From: Macrotrachela quadricornifera
Taxonomy: Eukaryota; Rotifera; Eurotatoria; Philodinida; Philodinidae
DNA: 64,000 bases
Direction: 5' to 3'
Assembly (NCBI GenBank): GCA_022393335.1
Contig: JAJEKB010021074.1
Coordinates: forward strand, 301,687 to 365,686
Below, piece by piece: positions 46,194-58,711 of the stretch (positions within the stretch are counted from its first letter, which is position 1; the number at the start of each line of letters is the position of its first letter). Made by a program: the position numbers and the translations under genes. The notes beneath the pieces are model-generated. The model did no database searches, was not told the origin of the DNA, and saw only the letters and a program-made list of their open reading frames with translations.

Positions 46194-46790
46194 TGTGATT
46201 GTTTATATTCTACAGAGGATGGCACTAAATCAATCACAAATATTCTTCTTCATCATCCGAAATTTCATGAACTTAGTTTTAAAGGTGAAGTATATCGTGG
46301 TATTATTGTGCCTAAGAATGCCCTTGATCATTATAAAGTTTCATCTTGTATTATTACAACTACATTTCTCTCAACATCGATCAATCCTGCAGTTGCTCGA
46401 GCTTTTTGTGATAAAGGCAAGCCAAACCCAGATACACATTCATTCTTTTGTATTTATGAAATATTAACTAACAATCGTACTGCTATTAACATATCGAAAA
46501 TATCAGAATATAAAGATGAAGATGAAATATTACTTCTGCCCTACTCAGCTTTTCTTATTACAAAGATCGAAGAAGGAGAAGAAACAACAAATATTTATTT
46601 GAAAGAACAGTGTTTAACACATATGTTTGGTAATAATGAATCACAAAAATGTTCACTGGAGTCAAGTGTACATCTACTTGAACTTGTCGGAAGCACTCTA
46701 TTACATAATACGAATGAAATATTGTTGGCAGAAGATGACTGTATAAGACCACGATCCAAGACAATGCCTGAATTAAAAACACAATTTTAG
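46194..46790 (+). CDS. Arginine mono-ADP-ribosyltransferase domain, C-terminal part
   Basis: The open frame runs out of the gap (first codon 46194) to TAG at 46788-46790, 198 residues. It shows the R-S-E signature of NAD-dependent arginine ADP-ribosyltransferases in order: GEVYRGI (Arg, NAD binding), FLSTS (Ser-Thr-Ser), then the EDEILLLP element with the E-x-E pair before the last strands (LPYSAFLITKIEE). These enzymes move ADP-ribose from NAD to arginine side chains. Bdelloid genomes carry many of them, often with N-terminal repeat domains; here that part lies in the gap. After the domain comes a 70-residue tail without known motifs. An intron just inside the gap cannot be excluded. Confidence 0.85.
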   Translation, partial: CDCLYSTEDGTKSITNILLHHPKFHELSFKGEVYRGIIVPKNALDHYKVSSCIITTTFLSTSINPAVARAFCDKGKPNPDTHSFFCIYEILTNNRTAINISKISEYKDEDEILLLPYSAFLITKIEEGEETTNIYLKEQCLTHMFGNNESQKCSLESSVHLLELVGSTLLHNTNEILLAEDDCIRPRSKTMPELKTQF

Positions 46791-48669
46791 TTTAATATAT
46801 ATTATTATTTCATTTAAATTTTTTTTTGTATAGATAGCAATCAAGTCTAACTTGAATTTATTATTTTATTTTTTATGAAATAAAAGACATTAGATGAACC
46901 GATTATTTTATTGGAAGATAAATACTTCATTTATTCTTATTTTACTTTGAAAAAAAAACTAACTTATAGTTATTGGCTTCATGGCATATCAATCACTATA
47001 AAACAAATTTATGTTAAAATGATCTGAAGCTTTTCCAATGGACAACGTCATAAATAAGCAACATAAAATTCTATTCAAATATGTTTTAAAGAATACTTAT
47101 GCATTTGGAATAAATGTGTGCCAATAATAAAAATTATTTTACGCTTACAACAATTGATAAAAATGTTTTTTAAGAAGAAATTAAAAATCATTTAAAAAGT
47201 ATTATTTATCAAAATTTCAATAAATAAATACCAGTAAAATCTTTGTAAATAATTCTACAATTTATTTTTATATAAAATGAGGTGGTCATGGCAGAAAAAT
47301 TATAATATTTCAATATAATTAAAATTACTAATGAATGAAATAGTTTATCATTGATTGATTTGAGATGATTTTCAATTGAACAAAAAAAAAATAATATAGG
47401 TATATAATACAATATCGAATAGAATGTATAATCAATTAATATAAAATTTAATAGACAGAATGTAGAATAATTTTTAACTTTAATCATTTGAACCAACTCA
47501 AATTCACAATAGATTTAATAATGATAAAAATATAAATAATTAAATGTTATCTCGAATCATAGAGTCGAACATATAAATATGCAATATGCAAACAAAATCA
47601 GTAATGATGAAGATTTAATGAATTCAGAAATACATATATAAATATAAATTACATCAAAAGATTCAATTTTCATGTCTTTATAATTAAAAGTTACATCCAT
47701 TAATGAAAATACATTTTGTATAATACTAATAAATAAATCAATAGATAAATATAATAATATATTATTTATGAATGATATTATATCAAGTATGATTGATTTA
47801 TTGATTGTTTATTGACATACAATGGAACGCTAGAAAAAATACACTGACTATGTCACCATACACTACTATAGTAGCTAAAAAAAACCACTAAAAAATATCT
47901 AATAAGTGAATAATTAATTTTATATAGTGTCAACGTTATGCAGCTCATGAGTAAAAGATGTATGAAAATAAACAAATTTTTATCTTATAGCGACTTAAAT
48001 TGTTACATAGAAATCTTTTTTTTTCATTACCATTTTTATTTGACTTTTCAGTTTGTTTTTACTCTTTTTTTTATATGTGTTACAGTCTTCAGGTGTCGGA
48101 AGATGTTAACGATTCAAGATAATTATTTTTATGGTGTTCCTTTATTTTGAAATAGAAACGTTTTGTTTTTGCTATACATTTGTTTGAATAAATTTCTTAG
48201 TTTTTTTTCTTTTTTTTCTATTATATTGGTCTGATTTTGCCATTAACGTTTTTATTTGCGTTATTTTTCTCATGATGATGTTTTTCTGTTCATAAATTTT
48301 TATTTTTTTATTACTTTTATAAGCACATAATTATGTAGACTAATCGGTACATAGATAACGTAGCCGAAACAAGAATAAATGTTATAAAGACTTACGAAAA
48401 AATATCATAATAAATCTTGGAAAGACTAATATAGCCATGAAATAGTTATGAAATTGATACAAATTTTTAAAAGATTTATAGAATGTATTGCATGATTTAT
48501 TACTCTACTTTTTTGACAATGTAGTTCGATAGATAACAGTTATATAGTTCTGTAGATCGACAGATAGAACAGAACGGAATTTTAGTTATTGTTTTGATGA
48601 GAACAGATGCAAACAATTTGTTCAATCGTCAAATTCCTTGTTAATTGTTTGAAAATAAAAAGTTATACT
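46791..48669. other. Very AT-rich intergenic region
   Basis: Extreme AT content with only low-complexity frames. No inverted repeat or gene can be supported. Confidence 0.5.
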
Positions 48670-49440
48670 TAGTTCATTAAGCCAATAATCACATGACGCA
48701 AGGTCAGATGACTGAATATGGTAGATGGGGCATTATAATGATACTTTCTTCTGTTAAATGATCAATAACATCGGAATGAGTATAAGGTCGAGCATTGTCT
48801 TCAAGCAACTTTATATCTTTTTTACCTGATGACTTTTTTTTATTTCCATATTTCCTTCACGACAGGCTCGAGGCAATTTTCAATATAATAATAAGAATAG
48901 GACCATTTCATTCAAAGAATACATAAAATAATTTTTTCGGTTCAAATTTACTTCGACGAACGATAGTAGTTGATGATTCACCTTCACCAACCTAGCTTCT
49001 GTTTGTTAACTTGTAATGAATTTGCCTATAGTAAATTTACGTTTCATCACCTCTTATCATATCGCATAGCCGCCAGGAACCACCTTGAAATTTTGCTAAA
49101 TTTTCCCGACAAAGTCTAACTCATTTTTGCTTTTCTTCATCTTGAAACAATTGTGGATAATTCGTTCTATTGTACTATAAGAGAGAAATGTTTTTGCTAT
49201 AATTTCATCATAAGTAGAAATGTGGATCATTGGTGATAACTTGTCGAAGCAGTTCAATATTTTCATCTGTAAGTTCGGATAGTGGACAAGCAGACCGAAG
49301 TTCATCATTAATATCCTTTCTTTCTTCCCGAAAACGTTTTACCCATCTTGCAACTGTTGAATATGAGGGAGCATTGGTTCCCAAAGCTGTTAGAAATTCT
49401 TTATGAATTGTCTTTAGATCTAATTCGAAAACAGGACAAA
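48670..49440 (-). pseudogene. Decayed mariner-type transposase
   Basis: On the - strand, with several frameshifts, it reads SYSTVARWVKRFREER, PLSELTDENIELLRQVI, STIERIIHNCFKMKK, ENLAKFQGGSWRLCDMI-RGDET (first catalytic Asp), VGEGESSTTIVRRSKFEPKK, and LLEDNARPYTHSDVIDHL (second Asp, near 48790). The third Asp box should be SPDLAPCD but is scrambled. This order is that of mariner/SETMAR-type transposases. No intact frame longer than 70 codons remains, so it is inactive. Terminal repeats were not found. Confidence 0.85.
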
Positions 49441-49565
49441 TTTTTCTATAGTATCGATTGAATTCATTATTTATTTTAAAAACTTTTTGTTTTTAGTTCG
49501 ATTCAAAGTTTATCTGAGAAAATCTTATAACTAACAGTGGAACAGTTTGTATTGTTTATTAAAAA

Positions 49566-49915
49566 GATTGGATATATTCGAGTCAAATTAAAGCTCTCAT
49601 TGGCAAACTAAAAAATTTAAAATATTACGTGCCCACAGCATACTTAGAGCAAGTTACTTCATCTTCAAGATATGTGAAATTTAGGTATAAAAATGAATTA
49701 GAGGAGGTTTTCCCCACTATTTTAAGAACACAACATAGTGTTGTTCGGACTAATTTTAGGATTATCAAGGGCACTCTTTTATATGGTCCGAACAACGCTA
49801 TGTTTTGTCCTTAGAATAGTGAGGAAAACTTCCTCTAAGTATGCTATGGACACGTAATATTTTAAATTTTTTAGTTTGATAGTGAGAGCTTTAATTTGAA
49901 CGGGACATGTCCAAT
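49566..49915. mobile_element. 350-bp MITE with nested inverted repeats
   Basis: Outer arms share TCAAATTAAAGCTCTCA and AAAAAATTTAAAATATTACG in inverted orientation, and the pairing continues through GCATACTTAGAG to an inner inverted pair ACAACATAGTGTTGTTCGGA against TCCGAACAACGCTATGTTTT. Nearly the whole element can form one long hairpin. It lies directly beside the mariner relic. Confidence 0.85.
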
Positions 49916-51024
49916 TATTTTGTAGAAAGGTTTTCTTTAAGTATACAAAATATTCAAGAGGTATCCAGACTACTCCAGGTAATACAAAATACGAAGAAAA
50001 TTTTATTTGAATCGATTTTAATCGTGATAACCGTAAAAAGCATTTTTCTCAAGTTCATTACTATTTTAATCAATTTTTAGTCAAAAACAATCAATTGAAA
50101 TCAGACTGTGCTTCTTTGTGTGAGATGTTATACATCGTCTCATATCAAAACTCCTTCAATTTTCCTAAGTCATTTTCTGCAGCATTTCCTTCATGAAAAT
50201 TTTCGATTCAGTAGACCTTATACATCACATAAATAAAATTCTTGTTGGATGATGCTATAATTCGTTTCTGAGAATTTATTCACGAGAGATAAACAAGTAG
50301 CGACTAATTATAAATGAAATAAGACACATTGTAACTATGTCACGACCAGTTCTATTGAAAGCTTGCTCAATCAATCTCACTATCTAGATGCTGCAAACAT
50401 AGATATTCTGCTCAATATGGAGTATCACTTTGCACTATAATACTTGTTCAGTAAAATTCTATTTTCTAAAAAATAACAAGAGTTATAGCAGAGATCATGA
50501 TACTACACATGGTATCGATTATGGACAATACTGTCATAGTATGTAAGTGTCCTATCATCTAATATTTTTGAATTTTCGTCTAAGAGTAAATTGTCATCTA
50601 GAAATATTTTCTTTTTAGTTTTATTCAAAAACTAGATAAATTGAACGTATTTCGGTAAGAGTTTTAAAAAAAAGTAAAGTTTTTACCATTATTCGTCCAT
50701 ATATGCAAATGAGTTCAAATTTTGGATATAGAGGATTTCTGCATGAACTTTTGTCTGAATTGTATAAATCAAACATTCGACAACAATTGCTCTATCTTTG
50801 CAATTAACATCGTACAGTGAACGTAATCTTTTTAGCCTTGTTTAAAATACAAATTTTTGAAAACGCCATGCAATGCATTCTGATGTACTCTGTCAAATAA
50901 CTTCATTCCCAAACACATACAGCGCACATGAGCGCCTCTCAAAGCTATACAGTTTAGAATATAATCTCTTGTATTTATCGAATTAAAAAACAAATAGTTC
51001 GTCTCGATAGCAGAATCGATGAAA
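49916..51024. other. Intergenic
   Basis: AT-rich, downstream of the minus-strand GPCR gene; nothing supported. Confidence 0.45.
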
Positions 51025-52056
51025 TTATTTTATTGATGAAGTTTTTGTGGTATTTGATAAATCACTGTCGGTTCTTTTCCTTTGATATTCAAAATTGAAG
51101 ATTTTTGTCACCAACGTAACTTCTAAACGTCTAAATTCATTCATATAAACATTCGATGGATAAATATAAATTAGAAATGTCATTGTAAATGGTATATTTG
51201 CTAATGCTATCAAAATAAAATATAAACGTGAAGTTGCTGTTGGATTAACTCGATCACAGGAATAAATTACATGTTTGAAAAAATACCATGGCAATATACA
51301 TAGAATATAACATAGTGGTGGTATAAAAAAATCTATATGTTTTTTCATTTGTTGTCTCCAAACAAGCCAATATTCTTGTTCCCCAAAATTAATATAAACT
51401 TTATGTACACTAATATATTTAAGTACGATAAGACTTGCTAAAATATGTAACAGACATGTAATTAAGACATTACTAAATTCAATAATTTTTACAACTTTTG
51501 CTAAAATACTAATCACTGTCAATGAAGAAAATCCACCAAAGTATAATAAGATTGTAGGTATTTGTGTAAGCAAAATAAATATAAATAAGATAAGTGAGAG
51601 AAGAGCTGCACGTTGTCTTGTCGCATATAAAGCACAATTAAAACATTCTATAAAAAGACGTTCACAAGCAATCATACTTGAATACCACATAGCTGAAAAA
51701 TTGAATAGATTTAAGAAAATAGCCGATATATAGAATAGAACTGTGCGTTGCATTGATTTTGTATCACATATAAGTGATATTTCAAGGAATACACAACGTA
51801 TTAGATTACTGAATGAGAGAAGTATTAGATAGATACCAAGGTTTGTTATACGTATAGATATACGAAGACACGTTTGAATGGTTAATAAGTTATTAACAAT
51901 AGACAATACAATAATTAATTGAAATAAAAAAATTAATAGATATTCTGTATTTGGTAAGTATAAAGTTAAACTATGATATCTTGATTGTTGTAAAATATCT
52001 GCACATGATGTTGTAGTTCCAGTTTTAATTGTTGACATATTCATTTCTACCTGCAT
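51025..52056 (-). CDS. Rhodopsin-like GPCR, seven transmembrane helices
   Basis: An intact single-exon frame of 343 aa with seven hydrophobic segments: about 40-62, 70-95, 105-130, 148-170, 180-208, 240-265 and 275-300. TM3 ends in a degenerate DRY position (ACERLFIECF). TM5 is followed by a basic loop (RQQMKKHIDFF), TM6 has PPLCYILCILPWYFF, and TM7 ends in an NPxxY-like YIYPSNVYM. The C-terminal tail is short and Ser/Thr-rich (DSDLSNTTKTSS). The size and pattern match the expanded orphan class A-type receptors of bdelloids, which are predicted to sense chemical cues at the cell surface. The ligand cannot be told. ATG at 52056 gives a 35-residue extracellular N terminus; two further in-frame Met follow at 5 and 7. 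Confidence 0.85.
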   Translation of the reverse strand: MQVEMNMSTIKTGTTTSCADILQQSRYHSLTLYLPNTEYLLIFLFQLIIVLSIVNNLLTIQTCLRISIRITNLGIYLILLSFSNLIRCVFLEISLICDTKSMQRTVLFYISAIFLNLFNFSAMWYSSMIACERLFIECFNCALYATRQRAALLSLILFIFILLTQIPTILLYFGGFSSLTVISILAKVVKIIEFSNVLITCLLHILASLIVLKYISVHKVYINFGEQEYWLVWRQQMKKHIDFFIPPLCYILCILPWYFFKHVIYSCDRVNPTATSRLYFILIALANIPFTMTFLIYIYPSNVYMNEFRRLEVTLVTKIFNFEYQRKRTDSDLSNTTKTSSIK

Positions 52057-53455
52057 CCAGGCTTATTTACCAAAAAAAATTATTGCGCAGTATATTTAAG
52101 GCAAAGGTGAAAGGCATAGAAAGCTTGCGTTCTTTTACAATAATAATGGCATGTACTTTATCTTCATGTATTTATTTGCAGACGTATTTTGTTTTTGATA
52201 AGAAATGATTTAAATGGGGAATGAGAAAGGAAGTAAATTATATATTAATAGTGCTTCTGTTTTTTTTTTGCTTAATACTGACAATAAATGTAAAAAAATA
52301 ATACACATCGATAAGAAATAACTATCCATATCATGAAAATCGTAGGGGTTTCGAAATAAATCGGCACCAAATCATAATTAATCGTATTTCACATAAAAAA
52401 ACAACATTGATTATATAGCCATTATAGTTCGAAGAAACGATTTTTTTAAAGTCGACGATAAATCAGAATTATAAATCTTCCTTAATCATCGAGTTCGATA
52501 ATTATTATTAGATTAAAGGTTAATTAGAAGTATATTTCAAGATTTAGAAAATTGAAAGTCAAATAAAATTTCTACACAATCCTTTCACATGACTATAGAG
52601 ATTAACTTTGTTAATGCTCCATAAATGTCAAATTAACTCTTTCAGGGGTGGAATTTTTTTGGAAAAATAAAATGTCTCGTTTTCTGTGTATTTCGTTATA
52701 GATCAAAGTGGATTTCTATTTTATAAAAACACGTCTTTGAAATTTTTTCAAAGTGTGATACAGTTCGGACAAGATACAACACATAAGTCAATATTACATT
52801 AAAAACACTCACATGTACCTTCAGCTGTATAGCTTTGAATTAGTGAAGGAATATGCTGTGTAGCAAGTCTCATGGAATTTGCCAAAGGTGGTCTTACCTT
52901 CTTTTCATTGTTTTGACTTTCAACAAATTCGACAAATTTTTTATATCGCGTTATTTTTTCGTATTTATTCTGAAAAAACTGATCTGCATTGTAGTGAACC
53001 CCAGGGGAGGAAGCAAGTCTTCATCTATTCAAAAAGATTTTTGGAAGTAAGAGGAAAGTGCAGGGCAGTACATGAAAGTACCAACATTAGTACTTTGGTC
53101 ATCGAAAAGACTTTGATGAACTTTCATCTGTATTGAAAACATTCTTTAGTGTAAAAACACTCATTGGACCTCTTTTCAGTCCCTATCGACTTGATCTCCG
53201 TGAACGGGAATGAAATTCTTGTACTAATTTATGTACTAGATTACGTGATTTTTTTATGTTGTTTTGACTATTGTAATGATAAATCATGGTGCCGAAGGGA
53301 GTGATAGTACCATTTCGAAGATGGCAGTTCATGTTTTAATTTTATACTAATTTGTTTCTTTCTTCTTTGTAATTATTTAAATAAAATCTTTTCTTCTCTA
53401 GTTATTATTGTATCATCTGATTGTATAATAACGTCCGGACGTTCCCTAGACCATG
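52057..53455. other. Intergenic, one possible old coding remnant
   Basis: Two overlapping plus frames at 52853-53136 (including FHCFDFQQIRQIFYIALFF) may be remnants of a coding sequence, but no family is recognised. The rest is AT-rich upstream sequence of the GPCR gene. Confidence 0.4.
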
Positions 53456-53477
53456 GTAACAATTTTTGATCAAAATT

Positions 53478-54482
53478 GAGATAGCACCCAGTCAAATGTA
53501 AAAGTCTGAGAAACGCATGTAAATGCAATTTTATCGTTACGTATACACGCATGCATCATTATTATATAGCATGCGTGTGGACGCGTCACACAGCTTACTA
53601 TATTCGCGAGTGCATGCATGAAAGTTTGGGCATCTACACGCTTTCTATTTTTCCTTGCGAGGACATGCACAACACTATTATAATGATCATCCGATAACTA
53701 CTATATACACACGTGCATAAAATCTAACTAAGGTGGAAAAATAGATTTTTCTGATTAGAATCAATCTTAAATAAAAAACCAGTTTAATGAAAAAAATTAA
53801 TTTATTCAAAAATATCATGAAAATGGAAAAAAATGTCTCATCAAATTTTTAATCTCTGCTGTTCAAAACATCAATTCAAGGATAAACCATCGAGAATCAG
53901 ATATTTTTAATTTTTTTGATTTTTTAAATTTGAAATCAATTGATTTCAAATTTAAAAAAAAAAACAGTTTAATCAATGTAATTAATCAATCCAAAAATTC
54001 TGATTTTAGTTCTTTCACATTTGAGTCTAACAGTAATAAAGAATTTTAAAAAGTGAAGTTTTTTAAGTAAATATAATATAGCTATAAGAAGATCGTGCCA
54101 ACTTTTATAGAATGTCCCGCTATTTTGAAAGTACACGCAGATAATGTTTTAGCATTTTCATACAAGATATATGTTTTGTATGAACATGCAAGAGAAGCGC
54201 ATGCGAGTATCTGCATGACCCAATTTCATGCACAATCTCGCATGTTTTATTAAAAAATTTCAAAATTTATGTTTTTGTCCATGTAGTTACAAAACACAAC
54301 TCCACGCGTGTATGCATGTTTTGTATTCACATGTAAAAAGTGAAAATATTTCATATAACTTGCATGATAATGCATCCCTATGGTGATTTAAAAAATATTT
54401 TGCATGTCGATGCAGATTTTAAGAAATTTTTAGCAAATACACGCGTTTCTCTGACTCTCACGTTGGACTGCGTATAATTTAA
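53478..54482. mobile_element. About 1-kb foldback-like element rich in ATGCATG
   Basis: The ends are related in inverted orientation (GTCTGAGAAACGCATGTA on the left; inverse of GTCAGAGAAACGCGTGTA on the right). Both inner flanks are full of GCATGC/ATGCATG and ACGCGT words. In the centre is a long AT palindrome (TTTAAATTTGAAATCAATTG and its inverse, about 53920-53958). The repeats are imperfect and the borders approximate. No gene is inside. Confidence 0.55.
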
Positions 54483-54878
54483 TACCCCTTCCTTGTGATC
54501 AATATTTTCAATTTAAAATGAGAATAGCAATATAATAAAATAATAGAAAAATCGAAACCATTGAAACGACTTACCATAATTTTGTTTTGAAAGTAATAAT
54601 AATTCATCTTTTTGTTTTTGCCATTGTGATAACATAAAATTTAGAAATAAAAATTGAAGAGAGATAGTCACTGTATTTAGCATTTTATAAATAAAAACAG
54701 AATTTCTAGTCATTTATTTAATTATTAATTTATTTAAATGAACTCGATATTTTGGTGAAACTAGACCTCATTTTTGAAATCAAAATCACATTATACTATA
54801 AGAAATTTTTTTTTATAAATTTAAATAATTTAATGAAAGAGGAAAAATATATATGACTAAATTAACTGTCACGGATTG
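54483..54878. other. AT-rich spacer between two elements
   Basis: About 400 bp with no supported feature. The 66-codon minus frame at 54513-54713 is hydrophobic AT-rich noise. Confidence 0.4.
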
Positions 54879-55737
54879 AATAACGAATGGATCATAAAAT
54901 ACGGAACAAACTGTTTTCTTCTTTTTAGCGCACTTTCCAAGACATTAAAGACTTTGTATTGGACTCATTCGATAGAGAATTTTTCGCTCTACAAAACTGT
55001 GAATCTTGTTTTCCAATACAATTTTTTCCACGGACAAAAATTTGAAAAAATTGGTAGTCATTCATCCATGCAACTGCGATCTCCTATTATTTTCTTTGAA
55101 TATCTATTGATTTATGAAAGCCTGTACTCATCATATTCTCCATTAAATGTAAAGTATTCAGCATCAACAGATACAGAATTTTCTGTTCTATTCTTCGAAG
55201 ATATTTTGAATGTGTTTTCAAAACTCATCTCTCCAACAGTTGTGGGTGGTCTATGTACACTTTATTACAATACTATCAGATGCAGAATCTAATTCTGAAT
55301 AAAATAATGTACCATTTATACTGAACAGCGAAGATCTTTAGTTTATCTTGAATCAAAAACAAATAATGGCATAGCTGTACCAGAGAACAAACTTCTACAC
55401 TGTTCTGCAATTATTAATAGGAAAATGGTTCTTTCACACATTTTTTCTAAAATTGTAACACATCACGAGATGCAAAATTTTACGGTGTATTTTGCAGCAT
55501 ATTTCGAATTTTGGTAGAGCTGTTATTTTAAAAAAATTTTGACAATCGCAGTTGAATGGATGAGTGGCTGTCAATGTTTTGCCCGTAGAAAAAATTGTTT
55601 TGGAAAACAAGATTCACAGTTTTGTAGAGCGAAAAATTCTCTATCGAATGAGTCTAATACAAAGTGTTCAATGTCTAGGAAAGTGCGCTCAAAAGAAGAA
55701 AACAGTTTGCCCCGTTTTTTATGATCCACCCGTTATT
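54879..55737. mobile_element. 859-bp element with about 200-bp inverted arms
   Basis: The left arm (54879-55080) and right arm (55545-55737) are inverted copies, diverged by point changes. Ends read AATAACGAATGGATCATAAA and the inverse of AATAACGGGTGGATCATAAA. The arms contain TTTTCGCTCTACAAAACTGTG and its inverse. The 460-bp centre holds part of a 138-codon frame (54876-55292) with no recognised domain. Confidence 0.85.
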
Positions 55738-58356
55738 AAAGAATACTAATTGAAACTTTTTATTTTAATTTTGGTAGCTGTTTTGTTTAATTCTGGTCGA
55801 TATGTCTAAATTAATAAAGATTCTTTAATTAAAAGGTTACATTTATTCATTTCTGCACATATTGTTTGACTATCGATTCAGTCAATTTGATGATTCATCT
55901 CCTGTTGATGTCCATATGTAGCTGATACTTTTCGTTTTTTTCCATCTTCTATTTCAATGCATATATAATGTTCTTGGAGATTATGCAAGTGTATGTTACC
56001 GTTATTATTGTTTGCACGTTGTTGTATTTCTTCTGTTGGTTTATTTGGCTTAATAAAATTCTTATTTCAAATTCTATCTGATCTTGTTACATTTTGTTAA
56101 TCATTCTTATTATTTGTTTTATCTATTATATGGGTTGTTTCTGATATTTTTATATTATTTTTATTATTAGTAATCTCATTTATGTTAGTACTTGATTCTA
56201 TTAGTACATTATTATTTTTTGCTTTATATACAATAATAATTACATATATATCTAGAGTATATATGTAGTCCCCGAAAGACGGAAAAAAAACTAGACGAAT
56301 TCAAACCGCTTTAACGAATAAATCGCCCAAAAGGAAAAAGATGACTCAAGTCAGAATAGGCTAATCACGTTGTTATTTTGTTTTATTTTTTTTCAGTCTG
56401 TTTGGTGCTTATTAAATAATATACTCTATGTGTACTAAATTGATTGGTATACCGTTTTATTATATCTAGCGAATCAAACTTTTGGAGGGGACGCTCTATT
56501 ACCGATGACCTTCTATTATAGGATAGCGTTCAATTTAGGAAGGAAGGGGTTATACCAAAACTAGTTAATGATAAACGACTTATACTGATCAAAATTGATG
56601 AAAAACTTAGATTCGAATTAAAATCGTGCCATTTTAATCTATTTTTAATGACAAAAGAATCGTTTAGAATTGTATATTTTTGTTGTTTTTTTTAAATGGG
56701 ACAGTCTTCTGCTTCTATTTAAGCCTTATTACAATATGAAAACGGAAAAACAAATTCCGACCACGACAAGCATATTAGGCAGAGGTACACTAAGGGAATT
56801 GATAGTCTGTTACTCGCCGACTAAATGTACCAAGGTTAGTCTCTTTCAACGTTCTGCATGTTCGCACACGTACTGGTCTATTATATTTATCTAAGCATGA
56901 TTGATTTTTTCTTTCTATTTGTCCAGAAAAAGAAAGAATATCAGTAAAATTTAATTTGGTTTGTTTTATTTAGTAGCAGGCTTTTTTTTTTCTTTTGATG
57001 AAGCCACCATGTGAGTCTATAAAATTTAATTTGGTTTGTTTTATTCTCTTTCTCGTAGAGAAGAGTTTTGCAAACGAAAATTGTCCGCTTGCTTGATTGT
57101 ATGTCTGCACAAGATCAAGAAAACATTGTATTAATATTTTCTGTAAAACTTGACCGACGGATAATCGAGGATGAAGAATTCAAATCTGAAATCAGTTTCA
57201 TAAAAATTTTTTGAAGCCCCATTTTTCAAACAAACGACAAATTTTTAACAAAAAGCATTTGTTTTTATGAAGTTTGGTGAAAGACAGTTGAGATAGAGAA
57301 AGTTGAATCTGACTTCAATTTTTTTTAATTTTATAAATGAATAGCTTGACAATAGTTTAGAAACACGATTTATACGAGAAAGAGCTGAGCGAGTCTTTAG
57401 ACGAGCGTTACTTGTTTGGCAGTAGGCATTTTTTCTTTCGATGAAGCTACCATGTGAGTCTATCGTTGTGTAACAATGGCTAGATGTATTTGAGTTTAAT
57501 ATTAGTCTGTAATATGTTTTCTTTTTCATTCTTATTAAAAATTAAAGGTCTTCTTTGTTTTTTGTTTCAATAATCAGTTGCAAAAAAATTTCTATTTGAT
57601 CAGGATTATTATTATTTCTAAAGAATATGTTGGCATATAACATATTTTCATTCTCTTGTACGTGCACATATATATATTCTTAAAAAAAATTCGTTATATT
57701 CCGCATTGAATTCTCTTCTACCTGTTGTTTTTTACATCTTGGATTTCGACAAAATGAGTTTATATTCAGATTGAGAATGATGTTTAACTGAATATATGTA
57801 CATAAACTTTGACTATTTGTCCTGCTGTTTCAAGTGGTATAATATTGGGTAAAACTTTTTTATTAGTAATAACATAAACATAAGAATGTGATGTTTAATT
57901 ATACGAAATTGAAGAACAAGAATTTTTTAAGATTTTTAATCAGTTGAAGAATACAGTTATAGAAACCAGTGCAGCAGTCAGATTTTATCAGATCCTATCA
58001 GAATCTTTTAAAATATGATAGAATTATGTAGAAATATTGTTAGAAATAATGTAATGGCACCATATTCTGACCTATAGCGTTGAAAACTGATCGAATTCCA
58101 GCCTAAAAGTGATCCAACTGACGAGAGAACCATTCGGAGTGATTCACCACTTTTGAGCTCATACTTTAGGCATAAGTAGAGAACCCGGAAACTAGCATAG
58201 TGTTGAGAGAATTCGGGGCCCAGGCGCCTGTGAGGCTGAGTTATAACCGTTTCACTAGAATTTTGCCGTAAAGTAATGATTTACCTACCAAATCAAATCA
58301 ATGAATTTTAACTCTCAATTCTGCCTATGAAGAAGTCTAAAGACCACTAAAAAATG
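55738..58356. other. Intergenic with short dispersed duplications
   Basis: TAAAATTTAATTTGGTTTG (continuing TTTTATT) occurs at 56945-56970 and again at 57020-57045. GATGAAGCCACCATGTGAGT near 56996 recurs with one change near 57441. The minus frame 57245-57529 overlaps the second copy (TIDSHGSFIERKNAY). These look like pieces of a decayed duplicated exon or transposon. About 58000-58260 is GC-richer and unassigned. Confidence 0.45.
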
Positions 58357-58711
58357 TTTTACAATTGTATCAGCATGCATAAACTTTATAAATTTTATTT
58401 TATTTCTAAAATATGCGCCGTGAATTTCTCTATAAGAATAGGTATGTAAAAGGTCTACTGGATTCTTCTAATAATTTTCTTATAAAGCTAAAAGTAAAAC
58501 AATATACTATGAGCAACTCACTTTTTTGTTTCTTATTAAATAATGAGGCGCTTTGCTATATTGTAATATTTTATTTTTATCTTTGTAAGGAAATTATTGA
58601 AAGAATCTAATGAAACTTTTACATGTCTATTCTTATAGAGAAATCCATCACGAATATTTCAGAAATAAAATTAAATTTATAAAGTTTATTCATGCTGAAA
58701 TAATTGTAAAA
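58357..58711. mobile_element. 355-bp AT-rich MITE
   Basis: Terminal inverted repeats begin TTTTACAATT, continue TCAGCATG and ATAAACTTTATAAATTT, and reach at least as far as TTTCTCTATAAGAATAG, about 100 bp per arm with scattered changes. The centre is non-coding; the apparent 65-codon frame at 58413-58610 is a by-product of the arms. Confidence 0.8.

Noticed and set aside
46195..46467. 90-codon frame starting just after the N gap
   Set aside because: It overlaps the ADP-ribosyltransferase frame in another phase and has no domain; the R-S-E motifs lie in the other frame.
58106..58140. CTGACGAGAG near a GC-rich patch, hammerhead-like
   Set aside because: No GAA box and no stem I partner could be found downstream.
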